Below are positions 47,501 to 61,000 of a stretch of DNA of 64,000 nt, one piece after another. The first letter of the stretch is position 1. Each line of letters starts with the position of its first letter. Made by a program: the position numbers and the translations under genes. The stretch covers positions 930,001-994,000 of the forward strand of contig OZ237749.1 in assembly GCA_965178125.1 (NCBI GenBank), read 5' to 3'. This stretch comes from Bilabrum cf. latius (Eukaryota > Bigyra: Bicosoecida > Bigyra > Bicosoecida). The notes under the pieces were generated by a model. That model did not search any database. It was not told the origin of the DNA and saw only the letters and a program-made list of their open reading frames with translations.

Positions 47501-49603
47501 TTCTTCCTCATCCTCTGCCTCCTCATCCTCCCCCTCCCCTTCCTATGGCTCGCTGGCCTCGCCGACCTCCCCTCCCTCACCATCCTCATTGCCGGCAGCG
47601 GCCCCGTCCTAAGCAGCAGCACCATCCTCATTGCCGACAACAGCCCCGTCCTAAGCATCAGCCCCATCCTCAATACTCGGCCCCTGGACAGCAGCAGGCA
47701 CGTCGCCCAATGCCTGCCGCAGCGCATCCTCAGCCCCCGAGTCGGGCACAGCGCCAGCCGCCTGCCTCACAGCGTCCGCCAGGTCCGCCGCAGTGCTGGC
47801 CACCGCAGCCCCAGACATGGCAGCACCCTGGGAGAACCTCTTCTCGGCCAGCTCTGCCTCATGCACGCCGTACACCACCGGGGCCTCATCGTCCGGCAGT
47901 GACACGCCACCCTCACCCTCACCACCGGCACCATCGCCGCTAGCCGCACCCAAGGTGCCGTTGCCGCTGGCAGCTGCAGCCCCGCCATCACTGGTGCCAT
48001 TCGTACTACCACCAGCAGCTTTCCCTGCCTCTTCGCTGCCATGAGCATCCCCTGCAGCCTTCTTCAGCGCCGACACAGCCGCACCCGCCCCCTCAGACAC
48101 CCCATCCAGCGACACGGGCGGGTGCGCCTGCACGATTTGCAGCAGCTTGTTCAGCGCGCCCTCCACCTCGGTGGCTTCCTTGTGCATGTCCCCGTCAGCA
48201 CGCTTCAGACCCTCCAGCAGCAGCCGCACGGCCGCCACCCGCCCCGCAAACTTGCCCAGGTACTCCTCCTCCAACGTCCGGACGCCCCCGACGGCCTTCT
48301 GCGCCGCTCGCACGGGCGCCAGCAGCAGCTCCCTCTGCTTCCTGAGGACCTGCTCCTTCTCCCTGAGCTCCTTGCGGGCCTCACGCCTGGCCTCGCGAGC
48401 CACCTTGTCCGCGTTGGCTCGCGCCTCGGCCACCTCTGCACTGGCCCTCTGCTTGAGCACCTTTTGCTCCTCCTGGGCTTGCTGCTTCCTCGCCGAGAGC
48501 TCCTCCTGGAGCTGTGCCCTGGCACTCTTCAGCGCGGCGAGGGCATCGTCCCTCTCGTGCTGGGCTTGACCCTCCATGGCCTCCTGCGCGTCCTCCCTCG
48601 CGTCCTTGGCCTGCCTCTGCGCGCTCTCGAAGGTGGCGGCCACCCGCTCCAAGGCAGATTTGGCGCGCGCCGTCTCCTCCGGGGAGGGCTTGAGGCGATC
48701 CATGACACCCATGACCAGGTCGCTGGCCGCGCGCGGGAGCTGCTTCGCCTGGTCCAGGGCCTCCTGTTCCAGCCGCTCCAGCTCATGCAAGGGGGTGGAC
48801 TCCCCGCCCAGAAGCAGTGTCTCGTTGCTGAGGTGCTCCAGGCCGGTGCTTGGCCGAAGCATGCTGATCCACCAGCTTCCCGTGGTTGCATTGCAGAACA
48901 GGCAGCTCTGATCTTGAGGGTCATCAACTTCGATTTCATCCTCAGCGGTTTTCGTCCCATGAATGCTGGACGCGTCCGTTGCATTGCCTACCGTAGCATT
49001 CCCATCGCCAGCGCCGTCGAAAGATCCTAGCGCTGGGCTGGAAACGGCGCCCTACGTAGTATTGTCAGCGGCTGGATGCATAACCTACTATTCTTGCGTT
49101 CCATTCTATGCGCCTATTCTGCTTCCTTGCGAGCGACTGTGCCGAAGAGCACCGGACTGCTGCTCCCGACCAGAAACAAATCGCAGGTCCTGTTCTGTCG
49201 AACTCAGCTGCGACTTTATCCCTTCCCAGACGCTACTTGCATCACCTAGCGTCTCCCCGGAATCTCTTCGATGCTCTGTGAGGTCGAAAGAGTTAGCGGT
49301 GGCATCAACATCGGGGTGTGGGGAGGCCGTGGAGCGCAGCTGCATGCGAGCTCATTTCGTGTGCTTACCGGCGCCAGCGTGCGTATGGCTCGACAATGTG
49401 GATCTATGTTCGATTCTCTCCCAAACAGATGGCCCTGCGAGTAGGGGATGAGCAAGCATAGACTACAACATGGGCCTCGATTTGCAGCACCGAAGTGGGT
49501 GCACCTGACTGCTCGACTCATACTTACGTTTGGTATTTATTCCAAAGGATACATTGGACAATGCATATATTACCACCAATATCAGGGGCAATCGCCCCAT
49601 CAT
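41582..49603 (-). CDS. giant secreted coiled-coil protein with His-rich and acidic segments
   Basis: Exons 49603-49528, 49434-49369 and 49275-41582 give about 2611 aa ending in TGA. Exon 1 is a signal peptide (MMGRLPLILVVIYALSNVSFG). A small Cys pair (CLFCNATTGSWW) lies near 195, then a long Ala/Glu/Arg/Gln coiled coil. Acidic repeats follow (GNEDG, EEEQEEEE), then His-rich stretches (HLHGHSGHLHGRAHMHG; HEHGHGHEHEQ), then further coiled coil (about 1250-2100) and Pro/Glu/Gln-rich tail. 17 TAG codons: 49106, 49088, 49085, 49052, 47651, 47609, 47543, 47468, 47027, 46235, 45365, 44642, 44462, 44087, 43976, 43319, 42188. No family is recognised; a structural surface, wall or mineral/metal-binding protein is conceivable (inference). 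The second intron (3' CTCACAG, with a CTAAC branch-like site) is the least certain part. Confidence 0.75.
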
Positions 49604-49826
49604 TTGCGGATTCGGTTGCAATTTTGCGATTCGGTCGAGAGCCAGTTGAAGCGCGGTATCTGGTTTGACAGTGTTTGTAAGGTATATTTTGAAGCGAAGC
49701 TCCGGTCTCGGTCCGTGCTCCTGCTTGCGCTCTCGGCGGACGCACCTGCAAGGATTTCAATCGCGAGATTATCAGTGCAGCTGAGGCAAACAAATATGGT
49801 TGTCTAATTACATATCAACACACAAA
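49604..49826. promoter_or_regulatory. divergent intergenic region, giant coiled coil / copine-like gene
   Basis: 223 bp of AT-richer sequence between two start codons. Likely bidirectional promoter; no specific element is identified. Confidence 0.45.
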
Positions 49827-51885
49827 ATGGGTTGTTTTCACAGCCAGGTACTGCCCAAAGACGCAGCATTTGGCCAGGAAAGCACTCGCTCCAAGCCAAA
49901 TGGCACCCCCGCCGGGCCCGTATCAAAAGTACCGAATGAATAGACCCTTAAGGCTCGTGTAGTCAAACAAGGTCAAGGATCCTCAACGCAGTAGACATTT
50001 GCACCCGAAAACGCGACCAGCGAGCCAAACGGACAGATTGACAGTGATGCGCACCCCGCAAAGCATCTCTCTGGAGCAAGTATCCACTTGACTGTTGCCA
50101 TTGGTGAGTAGTACAACATTTGAATTTTAAGTCCCGGATCCTGCGATGAGTCACTGCTCGCGGCTCGCATGACTGCCACTTCGTTTGACGGCCGCAGGTA
50201 TCACCCGAGCGAATTCAAGCTCAAGGCATGATCGGATACTGCAGGGGCTAGAGACGGACAGCTTGCTGCAGGACAGATCGTTAAGAGCAGCATCAAGATA
50301 CAGGCAGGCAGCAAGTGCTACCCTTGATGCGATTGGAAGTAGTGTAAAGACGATCAGCGTTCTTGGTGTTGGAACGTCCGATTCAACGCCGATCTGCTTT
50401 GGGTACTCTCAAGTCAATTCTAAGGCAGCATCACAAGCAGTACTCTCCAAGAGCATCGATGCGTGCGCTGCTTCAGGAGAGGGTGACCACCCGATCCGGC
50501 TTGGTCCCGCGCTTGCCTACGCCACCAGGCAGGCACTCGAGGTGAATTCCACGGCTGTGCTTGTGGTGCTCGCTGCGGAGCCTCCGCACCCGGACCCAGT
50601 GAAAATTAATGATAGCAGCAAGTCCAATACCGCCAGTACGCAGGACTACGAGGCTGCTGACATGCAGCCGTTCGCTGCTACTGCCTCAGCCCTGGCGGTG
50701 GCAGCCAAAGCTGGTGTCCTAGTGCTCTTCGTGTTCGTGGGTGATGTGGACAGGCCCGCGGTCGATATGCTACGACAGCAGCTTCCCTCCGATCGACCGG
50801 CAGCAAACATAAAGGTGATTCCGTCCGAGGTTGTCGCGGACCGTTCCATGCCCGGGTGCTGGAACGCGCGCGAGCTGGCGCGCCTTGCGCACGTGATCAA
50901 GGCCGGATTCCAGCAAGCAGTCGATACAGCAGTCGAGTTGAAAGCAGATCTGATGGACGACTTGGAAAGGGATCCCGTGCTCCACGCTCTGCAGCGCAAG
51001 AGCCTCTTCAGTCTCGCAAGGGCAGATCGGATGCCGGGTCACAGGCAGGTGCGCAGGTTCGACGAGCAAAACCTGACGTAGTCATCGTCGGATCCAGCTC
51101 AGGTAGAAGACGGCAAGCCCCACGAGCGACCTCCTCACAGCCATTCCCACCTTTCAGGGATCAGGGAAGCACCAGAAGGGCCATCCCCCACGGACCTGGA
51201 GCTGGGCGCGCCCTTGGACGAGACGGCCCAAGGAGGGCGAGAGCACCCCAACGGAGGGGGCGTCGGGCGTTCCTCGCGGCTGCTCCTGGCCCAGCTGGGG
51301 GATTCTCAGAGGGCACTCGCGAGTGGCGATCTTGTGGTGCAGGACCCAACGAGGTACTACCCTCGAGGGGTCAGCGGCGGGAAGGGGTCCTCCTCCAGGG
51401 TCACGTTCCAATTGGAGGGGCAGCTCGAGGGAGCCCAGCACGACTTGTTCGACTATGCCAAAGCCGGCGCACAGCACCACCACCAAGACGAGATGCCAGA
51501 GCTGGAAGCATCCGCACGCGATCCATCGCGCCGCGCCGTGAGCCTGGATGAGGCCATGCGGCAGCGCGGGGCCATGGCCAGCCGGTCCTTCAGCGTGACG
51601 GCGCAGGTCGCGGACAATGGGATGGTCATCCCGTCGGGGCGCACGCAGTCTCACCAGTCCTTGCTATCTCACCAATCCAGATTTTCCAGCGCGGCGATGC
51701 AGCACGACACTGGGTCTGCGATGCCTACCGACTCTGGCTCGCACCACGCCTCTGTGACAAACTCTGTCCGCAGTAGCCGCGAGGCAGAGATGGATTGGTG
51801 GCGGTAGGCATACGATCAGGCCGAACAAGACGAACAAAGCGACACGGATTCCCAAGCAGCCGCCGGCGGCTCATTCATGACGTGA
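49827..51885 (+). CDS. copine-like VWA-domain protein, predicted N-myristoylated
   Basis: Exons 49827-50103 and 50198-51885 (GTGAGT...GCCGCAG) give 654 aa ending in TGA. The start MGCFHSQ is a good myristoylation and Cys-acylation context, pointing to membranes. From about residue 83 a copine-type von Willebrand A fold begins (IHLTVAI, completed across the intron). It continues ISVLGVGTSDSTPICFGYSQ, GPALAYATRQAL, and KAGVLVLFVFVGD. Copines are Ca2+-dependent membrane-binding proteins; I see no C2 domains here, and the classic D-x-S/T-x-S metal site is changed to G-I-T-x-A-N. The C-terminal 350 residues are disordered and Ser/His/Gln-rich. TAG codons: 49941, 49992, 51079 and 51805; the first two are in exon 1, so exon 1 is hidden under the standard code. 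Confidence 0.75.
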
Positions 51886-52079
51886 TTTATTGCTCGATAA
51901 TTATGAGCTCTCCGAGTCATGTGACAATCATCAGTGGACGGCATTCGACAACGGCTTGAAGCAAGTGGGCCTTGGGCTTTGCGCCAAATTGAGTTGACTG
52001 ACAGATTTCGAAGCATTTATGAGGATCTGCGCAGAACTTACACATGCCTTGGTCTGGCCGAGCCGGTCCTACACAAGTA

Positions 52080-55000
52080 TCACTTCCCGTCTAGCTGGGA
52101 GGCAACGCCCCCAATGTGCGCGAGGATGCCCTGTGCGGATACCGCCTGGACTTCATCGACACCGGCTGTAGCACTCCCGCCCCCATCTGGTGATGACGCT
52201 ACACCGGATCCTCTCTTCACTGCCGCCTTCTACCTCCCGCCTGCGACGCGCTGCCTCGCGAGTGTCCTGGAGGCCCCTGCCGCCGGCACTCTCCTCCTGC
52301 CGTGGCTGCGGCTCATGGCCCGGCCGCCCAAGCTCCCGAGGCCCCTTGCCCTGGACATGGCCCTCGAGCTGCTGGTCCTGCTCATGGCCCGGCTCACCGC
52401 CCTCGAGGCCGACCGGGAGCTGGACCTAGGCCTCTCGGGGGTGTAGCCCTGCGCAAGCGCGGTGTCGGGCGTGAAACCCTCCTTCTTCATCTCGCGGATC
52501 TCCATGGGATTGTACTGCTTCTTCGCTCGGGTCGCGCTCGTCGAGTCATAGTAGTGGTGGTACCGCCCTCCCGCCCTCCCGCGTGACCTGGTGGCCTGCG
52601 CCGTCACGTTGTGCACGAACCGCATCAGGGCGTCGTCGCCGGAGGGGCCCGGGGACGAGCCCTGGAGCGAGGAGTTCGCACTCGTCACGCCAGCACCCCG
52701 ACGGACGCCTCGCCTGCCACGCGGCCGCTCCGTGCGCCTTCTCGAGCTAACGCCCGCCCGGGCCGATGCCTTGGACCCGAACCCCCCCCTGCCCCCCGTG
52801 CCCAGACTGCGGCCCGCCCCCACTGGTGCAGCCTGGGCGGACCCGGGACTGCCGAGCCCGCCCCGTGACGCGGCCCGCAAGCCCGCAAGCGCCGTCTCGA
52901 TGCCCTCTCTCCCGCTGGTGCTGCCCCCGACTTGGCCCCGCCTGGCTCGCGCCGCCACAGCCTCCGGCGAGGGCGACCGGGAGCCGCCTGCGGACGGAGG
53001 GCCCGAGCTGCCGCTGATCCCCGCCGCCGGAGCCACGCCCGACCGTGGGGTGCCCTTGTGTGCAACACCAGCCCCCGCATTGCCAACTGGTCGCTGCCTC
53101 GGCCTGCTATCACCCCTGCTACGAGACCTGTTCCCTGCCACGCCTCGTAGCCTGCGGCTGCGGGAGCGCTGCTGCCGCTCCATGGCGTGCTGTCTGGAAG
53201 CGTATCTCCCCATCCCCTTTCGCAACGGTGCAGCGTCAGCATCAGACACCCCGGTGCCTCGTTGGGTCCTCCCAGCTCCTGTGCCAGCTTCCTTGCCAGC
53301 ACCCTCAATCCCGGGCCCATCGGTGCCGCCCCCAGCCCTCATGTCGCTGTCCCTCCGTGGCTTGGACTCCAGCGTGCTGGTACTACTGAGCCTGCCATCG
53401 CCCTTGCCCGCCGAAGCTGCCGCTGCAGCCGCTGCACCCTGCCTGCGGGTCGGAATTGCAGAGGTCCTGCCCGTGCGCCACACGGCAGCGGCGGGCTGCT
53501 TCCCCTTTTCGGCGGACGAGGGCGACTTCTTTGCGTGCCTGCGCCGAGTGGCTGTGCCTTCCTTGGCCCCTCCCGCACTGCGTCTATCCGCAGGCACCGA
53601 GGTTCCGCCTCTTACCGGAATCGATGCGTCGCGCTCTGCTCGTGCAGCACGACCAGGGTCTGCAGTAGATCCTTCGCTGCTCTTCTTCTTCGGCTTGGGC
53701 AGAACGGGCGGCTGGATCGAGCTGCGGCGGCGCTGGGCCGGCCTGCCCGCCGCGAGCCTGGCCCACTTGTCCTCCTTGGCCCAGCCCTATGGGCCGCTTT
53801 TACCAGGACCGTCCCCTTCTGCGCCTTCACCGCCGCCTCCTACGCTTGCGCTGCCTTCGACATGAGGGCTGGGCTGCGCCTCACCACCATCCTCGCCCTG
53901 CTTGCGTGTGCCAGGCCCACCGAACGGCACAACAACCTCTGTGTCCGTGTCTGAATCATCATTGCTGCCAGCAGAAGATGCTGCGTCTTCGCCTGCTCTG
54001 TCGCTTCCAATGGCTGCAACCCCAGGCCGATCGGCATTGCCTTCCAGTTCACCGTCGTTCGACCGTTCTCCAGCCGGTATCTTGCCCTCATCATCCTCTC
54101 CACTCGGTCGATCGTCCACTGCATCGTTGCCACTCCCTACTGCGTCAGCATCGGCCTTGCTATCAGAATCTCCGCTGCCGACTCGTGTAGCCTCGGCTGC
54201 CCCCGCCCGCTCTGGCTCCGGCTCTGGCTCTGGCTCCGCCTCTGGCTCTGGCTCCGCCTCTGCTGGCTCTGGCTCCGCCTCTGGCTCTGGCTCCGGCTCG
54301 GCATCGTCCACGCCCATGGCGCTGCGGAGCTGTGCCGATTGCCCTGGACCCACAGACACGCCCGCGTCCAGCACCATCGGTCCCACAGCCGCCTGCTCCC
54401 GCGCCCAATCACCCGCGGTTGGTTGCTGCCCGAGAGCTCTCTTGGCCTTCGCCGCGTCATCCTCGCCGGCACCATGATCCCCACCGTCCCCATCGCCGTC
54501 AGCATTGTCATCCTCGCGCTCGCCGACTGCTTCCAGCTCCGGCACAGGCTCGAGCACGGCCGATCGCTCCGCCAGCGAGCTTCTTCCTGGCCTAGGTGCA
54601 ACCTCAAGAGGCCCCCTTCTGTCCCGGCTCTTCTCCTCCGTGCCATCCCCGCTGACGCCGTCGCGGCCACTGGTTCCGCCCGCTCCCTGATCGGCCTTCT
54701 TGGCCTTGTCCTCCGCGCGCTTCAGCTTTTTGTTGAGCTGTACCACCTGCTTCTTGTACTCGGCCAGCCGAACCTTGAGCTGGCGCTCCTGCTCGCTGGT
54801 CAGGGGCGACGACGGAGCGCTCCGGGTCCTCTTGGCGGCGCCCGGCCTGCCCGCCGCGCGCCCATCACCGTCCTTCGTGGGTGAGAACAGTCCGAACCCC
54901 AGACCGGCTGGGTCACCATCAGCTGGGCCCTCGCCCTCCTTGGACTCAGACCCCTTGGCGCCCTAACCGCCCAGGGTACTACCGGCAGCAGCGGCCTGGG

Positions 55001-58000
55001 CCAGCTCCAGGGCGGCCTGCAGGTTCCTTGCCTTTCTCCTCTCCTCCTGTGCCTGCTTCTCTGCTCGGTCCAGCTCGGCTGCCAGCACCTTCACCTCCTG
55101 GCCGTGCGACTTGCGTCCGCCGTCCACCACGGCTGCGATCCGTCCCTCCGCCGCCTCCTTGGCTCGTCTCTCTCTTGCAGCGTCCTCCTTGGCGGACCGA
55201 AGGGCGGAATCAGCCGAGACCAGCTGGCTGCGCAACCGCCTCACCACGTGGTCCTGATTCTGCGCGTCAACCGCTTTAGAGGCACGGCCCAGCCGCAGCC
55301 GACGGAGCCGGGCCGCGAAGGCCAGGCACTTGGCAGTGTCTGCAGCCGTGGCAGGGGAGGGACTGGCAGTGCAAAGCAGGGATAAGAGCCCGGGCCCGTC
55401 TTCCGACAGCACGTCCTGCAGCATGTGCGTCACCTGCGAGGCGCGGTAGGGCACCTTGGACTGCTTTTTCTCTATGGCTTCCACCACGCGGCCCAGCGCG
55501 GTCAAGCTGTGAGTCGCGGGGCCTGACCCCGAGCCGTCTCCTCTCCTACCTCCATCGCTGGGAGACCCCTTGCTTTCCTTTGACCGGCCCATCGGACCAA
55601 CCCAGCGCTTGCCTCCTGGCGTTGATCTGCCGCTCCCGTGCTTGGACATGGGAGATCCGCCGGGGCCGGAGCGGTCTGGCACTTCCATCCAGGCCAGGTC
55701 CACAAACATGAGCCGCCCGTGCATGCGGGCCTGCGGAGAGAACAGCGCAGAGGCCTAGCCTACCTGTCCGCTGCCCGGGTACCCCTCGGTGCCTGCTGCA
55801 GGCGAGCGCCCACCGCGAGCTGGCTGCAGCACGGGCAGCATGGAGCCTTGGGCCTGCGCTACAGCCGAGGGCATGGCGGGCATGGAGTGAGATGGGACCA
55901 TCCGCCTCCCTGTCATGGAGCCTGGACTGGCCACGCCGTGGATGCTAGAAGGTGCTCCGGGAATCGGCCGGTCAGTACTCGGCTCCATTCCGCTCAGCGT
56001 GATGCGGCTGTCGAGTCCGTCGTCCGCAGCACCGTATGCAGGCCCCTCCACGTCTACCACCACGAAGAAATGCGACCGCCGCAGGTGTTCCCTAGGCCGC
56101 AGCAGCCCGTGCTTTCTCGTCTCTATCGCCTGGCGAAACACGGCCACCAGCTCTGGCGTGCTCGATACGATTTCCCGGTGCGCACCTTCCAACCGCACGG
56201 CGCCCTGCGAGCCGCCGCCCCGAACCACCACTTCAGGCAGCCCACGCGTGTCGGCCGTCACTGCGTGGTGATGGTGATGATGCTGCTGCAAGTGGTGCCC
56301 CGTGCTCCCGCTGGAAGATCCGAGAGAAGAGGCGGCAGCTGCCGAGAAGGAGCCCTTGGCCTGGGCCTCCTTGATCCTGGAGGCACTGCTGCTCAGAGCC
56401 GGAGACTGGGACTGGGAGGGGGACTGGGAGGGGGAGGCAGGGCCCCCGCTGCCGCTGCCGGTGCGATGCAGAGCACCTGCCTTGCTGCCCTGCAACAGGT
56501 CGAATACACGATTCTGGAACACCTCCACCACGCTCAGCCGCACGGCGTATTTGAACGCATCTACCGGATCGCTGGGGGGCTCCTCCCCCTCTGGGCCCAG
56601 TCCGGAGCTGAAACCGAGGCCGCTCGATCCGCCCCTCTCGGTAGCAGCCTTCTCCAGTCGTTCGGCAGCGATCCGAGCCGCATCCGCTCTCGACATGAGC
56701 CCGTTGCCTCGAGCATGCAGCACTCGGAGCAGCTTGTCCACGGAGCGCAGGCACAGACCAGGGTACGTCCCGTCCGGTGAGCCGCAGATCGAGTGGGTCT
56801 TGCCGGAACCAACAGGTCCGTAGGCCAGCAAGCAGGCATGGAGCCCATCTGCTGCTGCCTGCACCAGGTGCTCATGGTGCCGGTAGAGCCCCATCTGCCC
56901 CACTGATGGCCCCAGGACTCGGTCCAAGCAGAACGGCCTCCAGGCGTATGCCTTGGACCCGCGCTTGCCCTGGGTCGAGTCGTACACGGCCAGGTCCTGG
57001 TCGCTGAGCACCTGCACGCAGCTGCCCACGTCCCTCGGCTGCAGGTTGGAGGAGCAAGGGGCAGAGAGTCCCCCGAGTGAGCCGTCGCCCCGCTTGGCGG
57101 AGGCGGGGTACTCACTAAAGTCCAGCTCAAGCCCGGTCCCGCGGCGGTGCATGTCCCCAGGCGCCCCTGTGAAGGTTCGCCGCAGGTCACGACCGCTTCC
57201 GTCCTCCTCGACCATCGTGCCGATCCCTCCCGCACTCCCACCGGGCCCGGTGTGCTCCACGAACGCCTCGTCGTGGTGACCCCCCATCGAGTCCCCGAAC
57301 CCCGACAGCCGCAGCCACCTCGCCTTCGCCTCCTCCCTGAGCCCCTCGAACCTCGCCCTAGCCTCCGAGGTACCCGCACCGTCAGCAAGCAGCCCGATCA
57401 ACACCCGCTCGCTCGCGACCTCTTCCACGGAGGGCGGCCTCACCCGGCAGCACACCACCACCCTACCGCTTGACCTGTGCATCTCACCCAGCAGCGCCGC
57501 ATTCTCCACCACGAGGGCCGCGCACCTTCGCAAAAGCCACGCCATGTACCCCCGGTCCCTGTCCGTCCCTGGCACAGCCCTCCGTAGCACCAGCTGATTG
57601 CTGGGCTCGTCCGCCGACGGGTCATCGTGCCGTTGCACGCGCCCTTCCTCCCCGCGCACGACAAGCGCCACCGCAGCCTCGTCGTCCCGCAGAACGATCG
57701 CGTACCCCTCCTCGTCGTCCAGCGACCACTGTGAGGACGCGCGATCCCGCCCCATGGACTAGGCCGCGTCCCTGCGGCGCGCACCCAGCTGGGTCGTGCG
57801 CGAAGAGGGGACCAGCTGCAAGGCACGGCCGTTCGCGTACGCGCGCCCCCACGCGTCCGTCGACTAAGCCATGACCGCGCTCCACAGGGCGGCGGCGTTC
57901 TGCGACTCGCGGCTGTCTGAAGGAGGCCGCGGGGGTTCCCCGCCAGCCTCACTTCCCGATGAGCCTTCCCGTTCCTTGTCCCTGTTCCTGTCTCGGCCGG

Positions 58001-61000
58001 ACACCGAGCCGAAGGCGCTGACGGCCTCGCTGGCTCGTCTTCTGCCACCCACCGCGCGAGAAGCGCTGTCTTCTTCAACACCGTCCCCGAAACTGTCCCC
58101 AGACGCACCAACAGATCGAGCCTCGCTCCCTGCCCTGTTGCTGGCGCCGATCTGCCCTGCAGGGGCCGAAGCGCCGCGGCTTGACTGCTCCCCTGCAGCT
58201 GCCACGGCAAGCGCAGAGGCATGCGAGCCTCCCACGCGCGCCTCCCCGTCGAACCCCTCCGCTGTGGTACGCAATGAGGCCTGCATGGCGGCGTCCAGCC
58301 GGGCGGCAGCCGCGAGCGCGGCCGCTTCTCGCTCGGCTGCTTGGTCCCACGTGCGTCCGGCGTCCCAGCTGGACGCGCCGACGCCAGAGGCAGCCAGGAA
58401 GCGGAACCCGAACCCCGACCGCAGGTGCTCGCCGTCCTGCAGACCATCTGCGTCTCCCGGCCGCAGCACAGACGCCCCTTGCCCGTCTTGCGCCGCCTTA
58501 CGCACCTCTGGCAGCGCGTGTGCCCCTGCAGCCACCTCTGCGGCATCCCTCGACAAGATCTCCACCAGGCGGTGCAGACGGGTGGCCAGTTTCTGCACGT
58601 TGCCGTGCTGGCCCAGCGCCCCCGCCGATGTGGCAGCCCGCCCCTTTTTATCCACTACGTGGTGCCCCCGAGTGAGCAGCTTGGAGGCCATGGCCTGGGA
58701 CACTCGGGCGCGGGAGGCCAGCGCGGCCAGCTGGACCTTGGCCTGCTGCAGCCCTGCAAAGGCGCCCTCGCACCGGAGGTAGATGGCTCGCAGGCTCTGG
58801 GGCTTGTCCGTGCTGGACCGGATGCCCTCGAGCAGGGGCGGCCAGGGCAGCGAGGAGTACTGCTGGGGCGCGATCACGGCGGGTGCCAGGCCAGAGGCCG
58901 TGTCCAGGTCCAGCTGGGACCACCGGGAGGCGGCGGTGGAAGGGGTGTTCTCCCGCTCGGGCTCCCGCTCGGGCTCGGGGCCGTCTGCCGCCGCGCTGTG
59001 CATCGAGGGCGCGGCGCTGGCGAACTCTAGCTGCAGCTCGGCGGTTTCCCCGCCCGGGGATGCGGATCTCGAAACGTTGGCGCTGACTGGAGGTAGTTCC
59101 AGGCGGTGTCCCGCGGTGCCGTTGACCTTTGCCTGCCCCACGCTCCCCTGTGCCTCCCACGGGGGGCCCCCGTACCCGTACATGGCCCCGAAGTAGCCCT
59201 TCCAGCCCATCACTCCGTCCGGCCAGCCCCTGCCTGCGCTGCCCCTCACCTGCGCGTGCGCCTCCTCGTCGTCCGCTCGGATGAACTTGACACCAATGTC
59301 CCCGTGTATGCCCGTGTGCCACTGCCGCAGCGAGTCCAGTGACTTGGGCTCCACCCCCCTGAGGCCCCTAGCCTCCAGCGCCTGGTTGGCGCTGTCCCAC
59401 CACTTGAGAGAGAACGAGAGCAGCCGGCGGAGCCTCCACACTGCCTGCTCCGTGATATCCAGGTGTTTCTTTCTCTCCTGCAGCTCCCTAGTTGCCCTCC
59501 GTACCGCGTCCTCGTACAGCATCAGCGCCTCCCTGTGCTCCACACTCTCTGCTGCGGCCCTCTGCACATCCTGCTCCAAGTGAGACACGCGCTCTCTCAG
59601 CACCTGCACCTGTAGCTGTGCCGCCGCCGAGGACTGTCGCGTGCCCATTCCCGTGCCTCCGTTCTGCAACCCACCCGAGGCACCATCTGCGGCTGCGGCT
59701 GCTGCCGCCTGTGCCGCCGTGAAGCTCCGCAGCTTGTCCCTGGCCTCGTCCCTGCCACGGATCGCCCGCTCCGCCCTGGCCGCAGCCTCGTCCGCTCTTG
59801 TTCTCTCGGCGCGGACGTCCTTGAGGAGCTGTTCCACCTGGGCCCGGGCCTGAGTCAGAGATGCCTCAGCTCTCTGGGCCCGGGCAGCAGTTTGCGTGCT
59901 TTGGGAGCTGCCAACTGCGCTGCTGGCGCTGCCTGCTGCAGCGGAGGGCGATTGCTGTAACGCCGCCCGGGACGCTAGCTGCGCTCCCATAGGTCGAGCT
60001 CCTGCCCCTGCGGAGTCGCTGCGCCCATGCATCGTGACGTCACTGGCTGAGCGGCGCTGGGCAGCCAGGGCCTCCGCTGTTGCGAGGGCTTTCTCTTCTT
60101 GGCTTCCAGCTGCCACGCCGGGAATTGCGGTTCCAGCGGTCATGTCGTCAGAAGAGGTTTTCTGCTCCAGGATGTAGGTGCTGGATGTGTTTGTCTCAAC
60201 GTGGGACTGCACGTGGTTGGATCGCAGCTCCTCCCGAAGGTGAATGATGATCTCGTCGCGCTCTCGGAGCAGTTGAAGAGCATTCTGCGATACTTTCAGA
60301 GGCACGCAGTCAAGTTGGAATTGAAACTTGAAGCACAGGTGTCGTCCAATGCGCCCTGAACGGCTGCTGAAGACGACGGCGGAATTGCAGCTTGCATGGT
60401 CGCAACTGCAACAACCGCCGTGCCAATTCCCCGGGGAAGCAACTCGACGCCTGGCCAGCAACAAAAAGCGATATGCGCACAAATTCTATGATTCGCAACG
60501 CGGAACCGCAGTGGCAGCTTACCTTTTGCGCGATCTCAGCCTGAGTCCGTTCGGCTTCACGCAGCCGCTTCTCTTCGGCAAGCTGAGCTTGAGCCTGACC
60601 AAGCTCTGCTTTCAGATCCAACCGCATCTATTCTTCCCGTTTCATGTCTTCCCTAAGGTTGTTGATGGCCTCTTCGGCCTCTACCAGCTGCTGGTGCGTC
60701 TCATCGTGTGACAGTGAGGCCGCCTCCAATTCACCGAGCAGCCCTTCTGCACGCTCCACGGATATCTTTCTCTCATCCTTCTCCTGCTGCAGCTCTTCGG
60801 CTGTCTCTTGCAGCTAGATCTGTACCGCCTCGTACTACTCTCCAAGCTGCTTGAGCTCGTTTTCCAGCTCAGACTCGATGGCCTCGCTCGATTTAGAATA
60901 CTTCTCAAAGTTCGATTGGAGCTCTTTCAACTCCGCTTTCCGGTCCTCAGCAAGTTCTTTCCAGTAATCAGCTTCGTCTCGAGCGGTTGCGAATACCCGC

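Noticed and set aside
49351-49368. an 18-nt intron in the giant coiled-coil gene
   Set aside because: A 93-nt intron using the same donor (GTAAGC) with a CTAAC branch-like site and CTCACAG acceptor keeps the phase and is far more ordinary.
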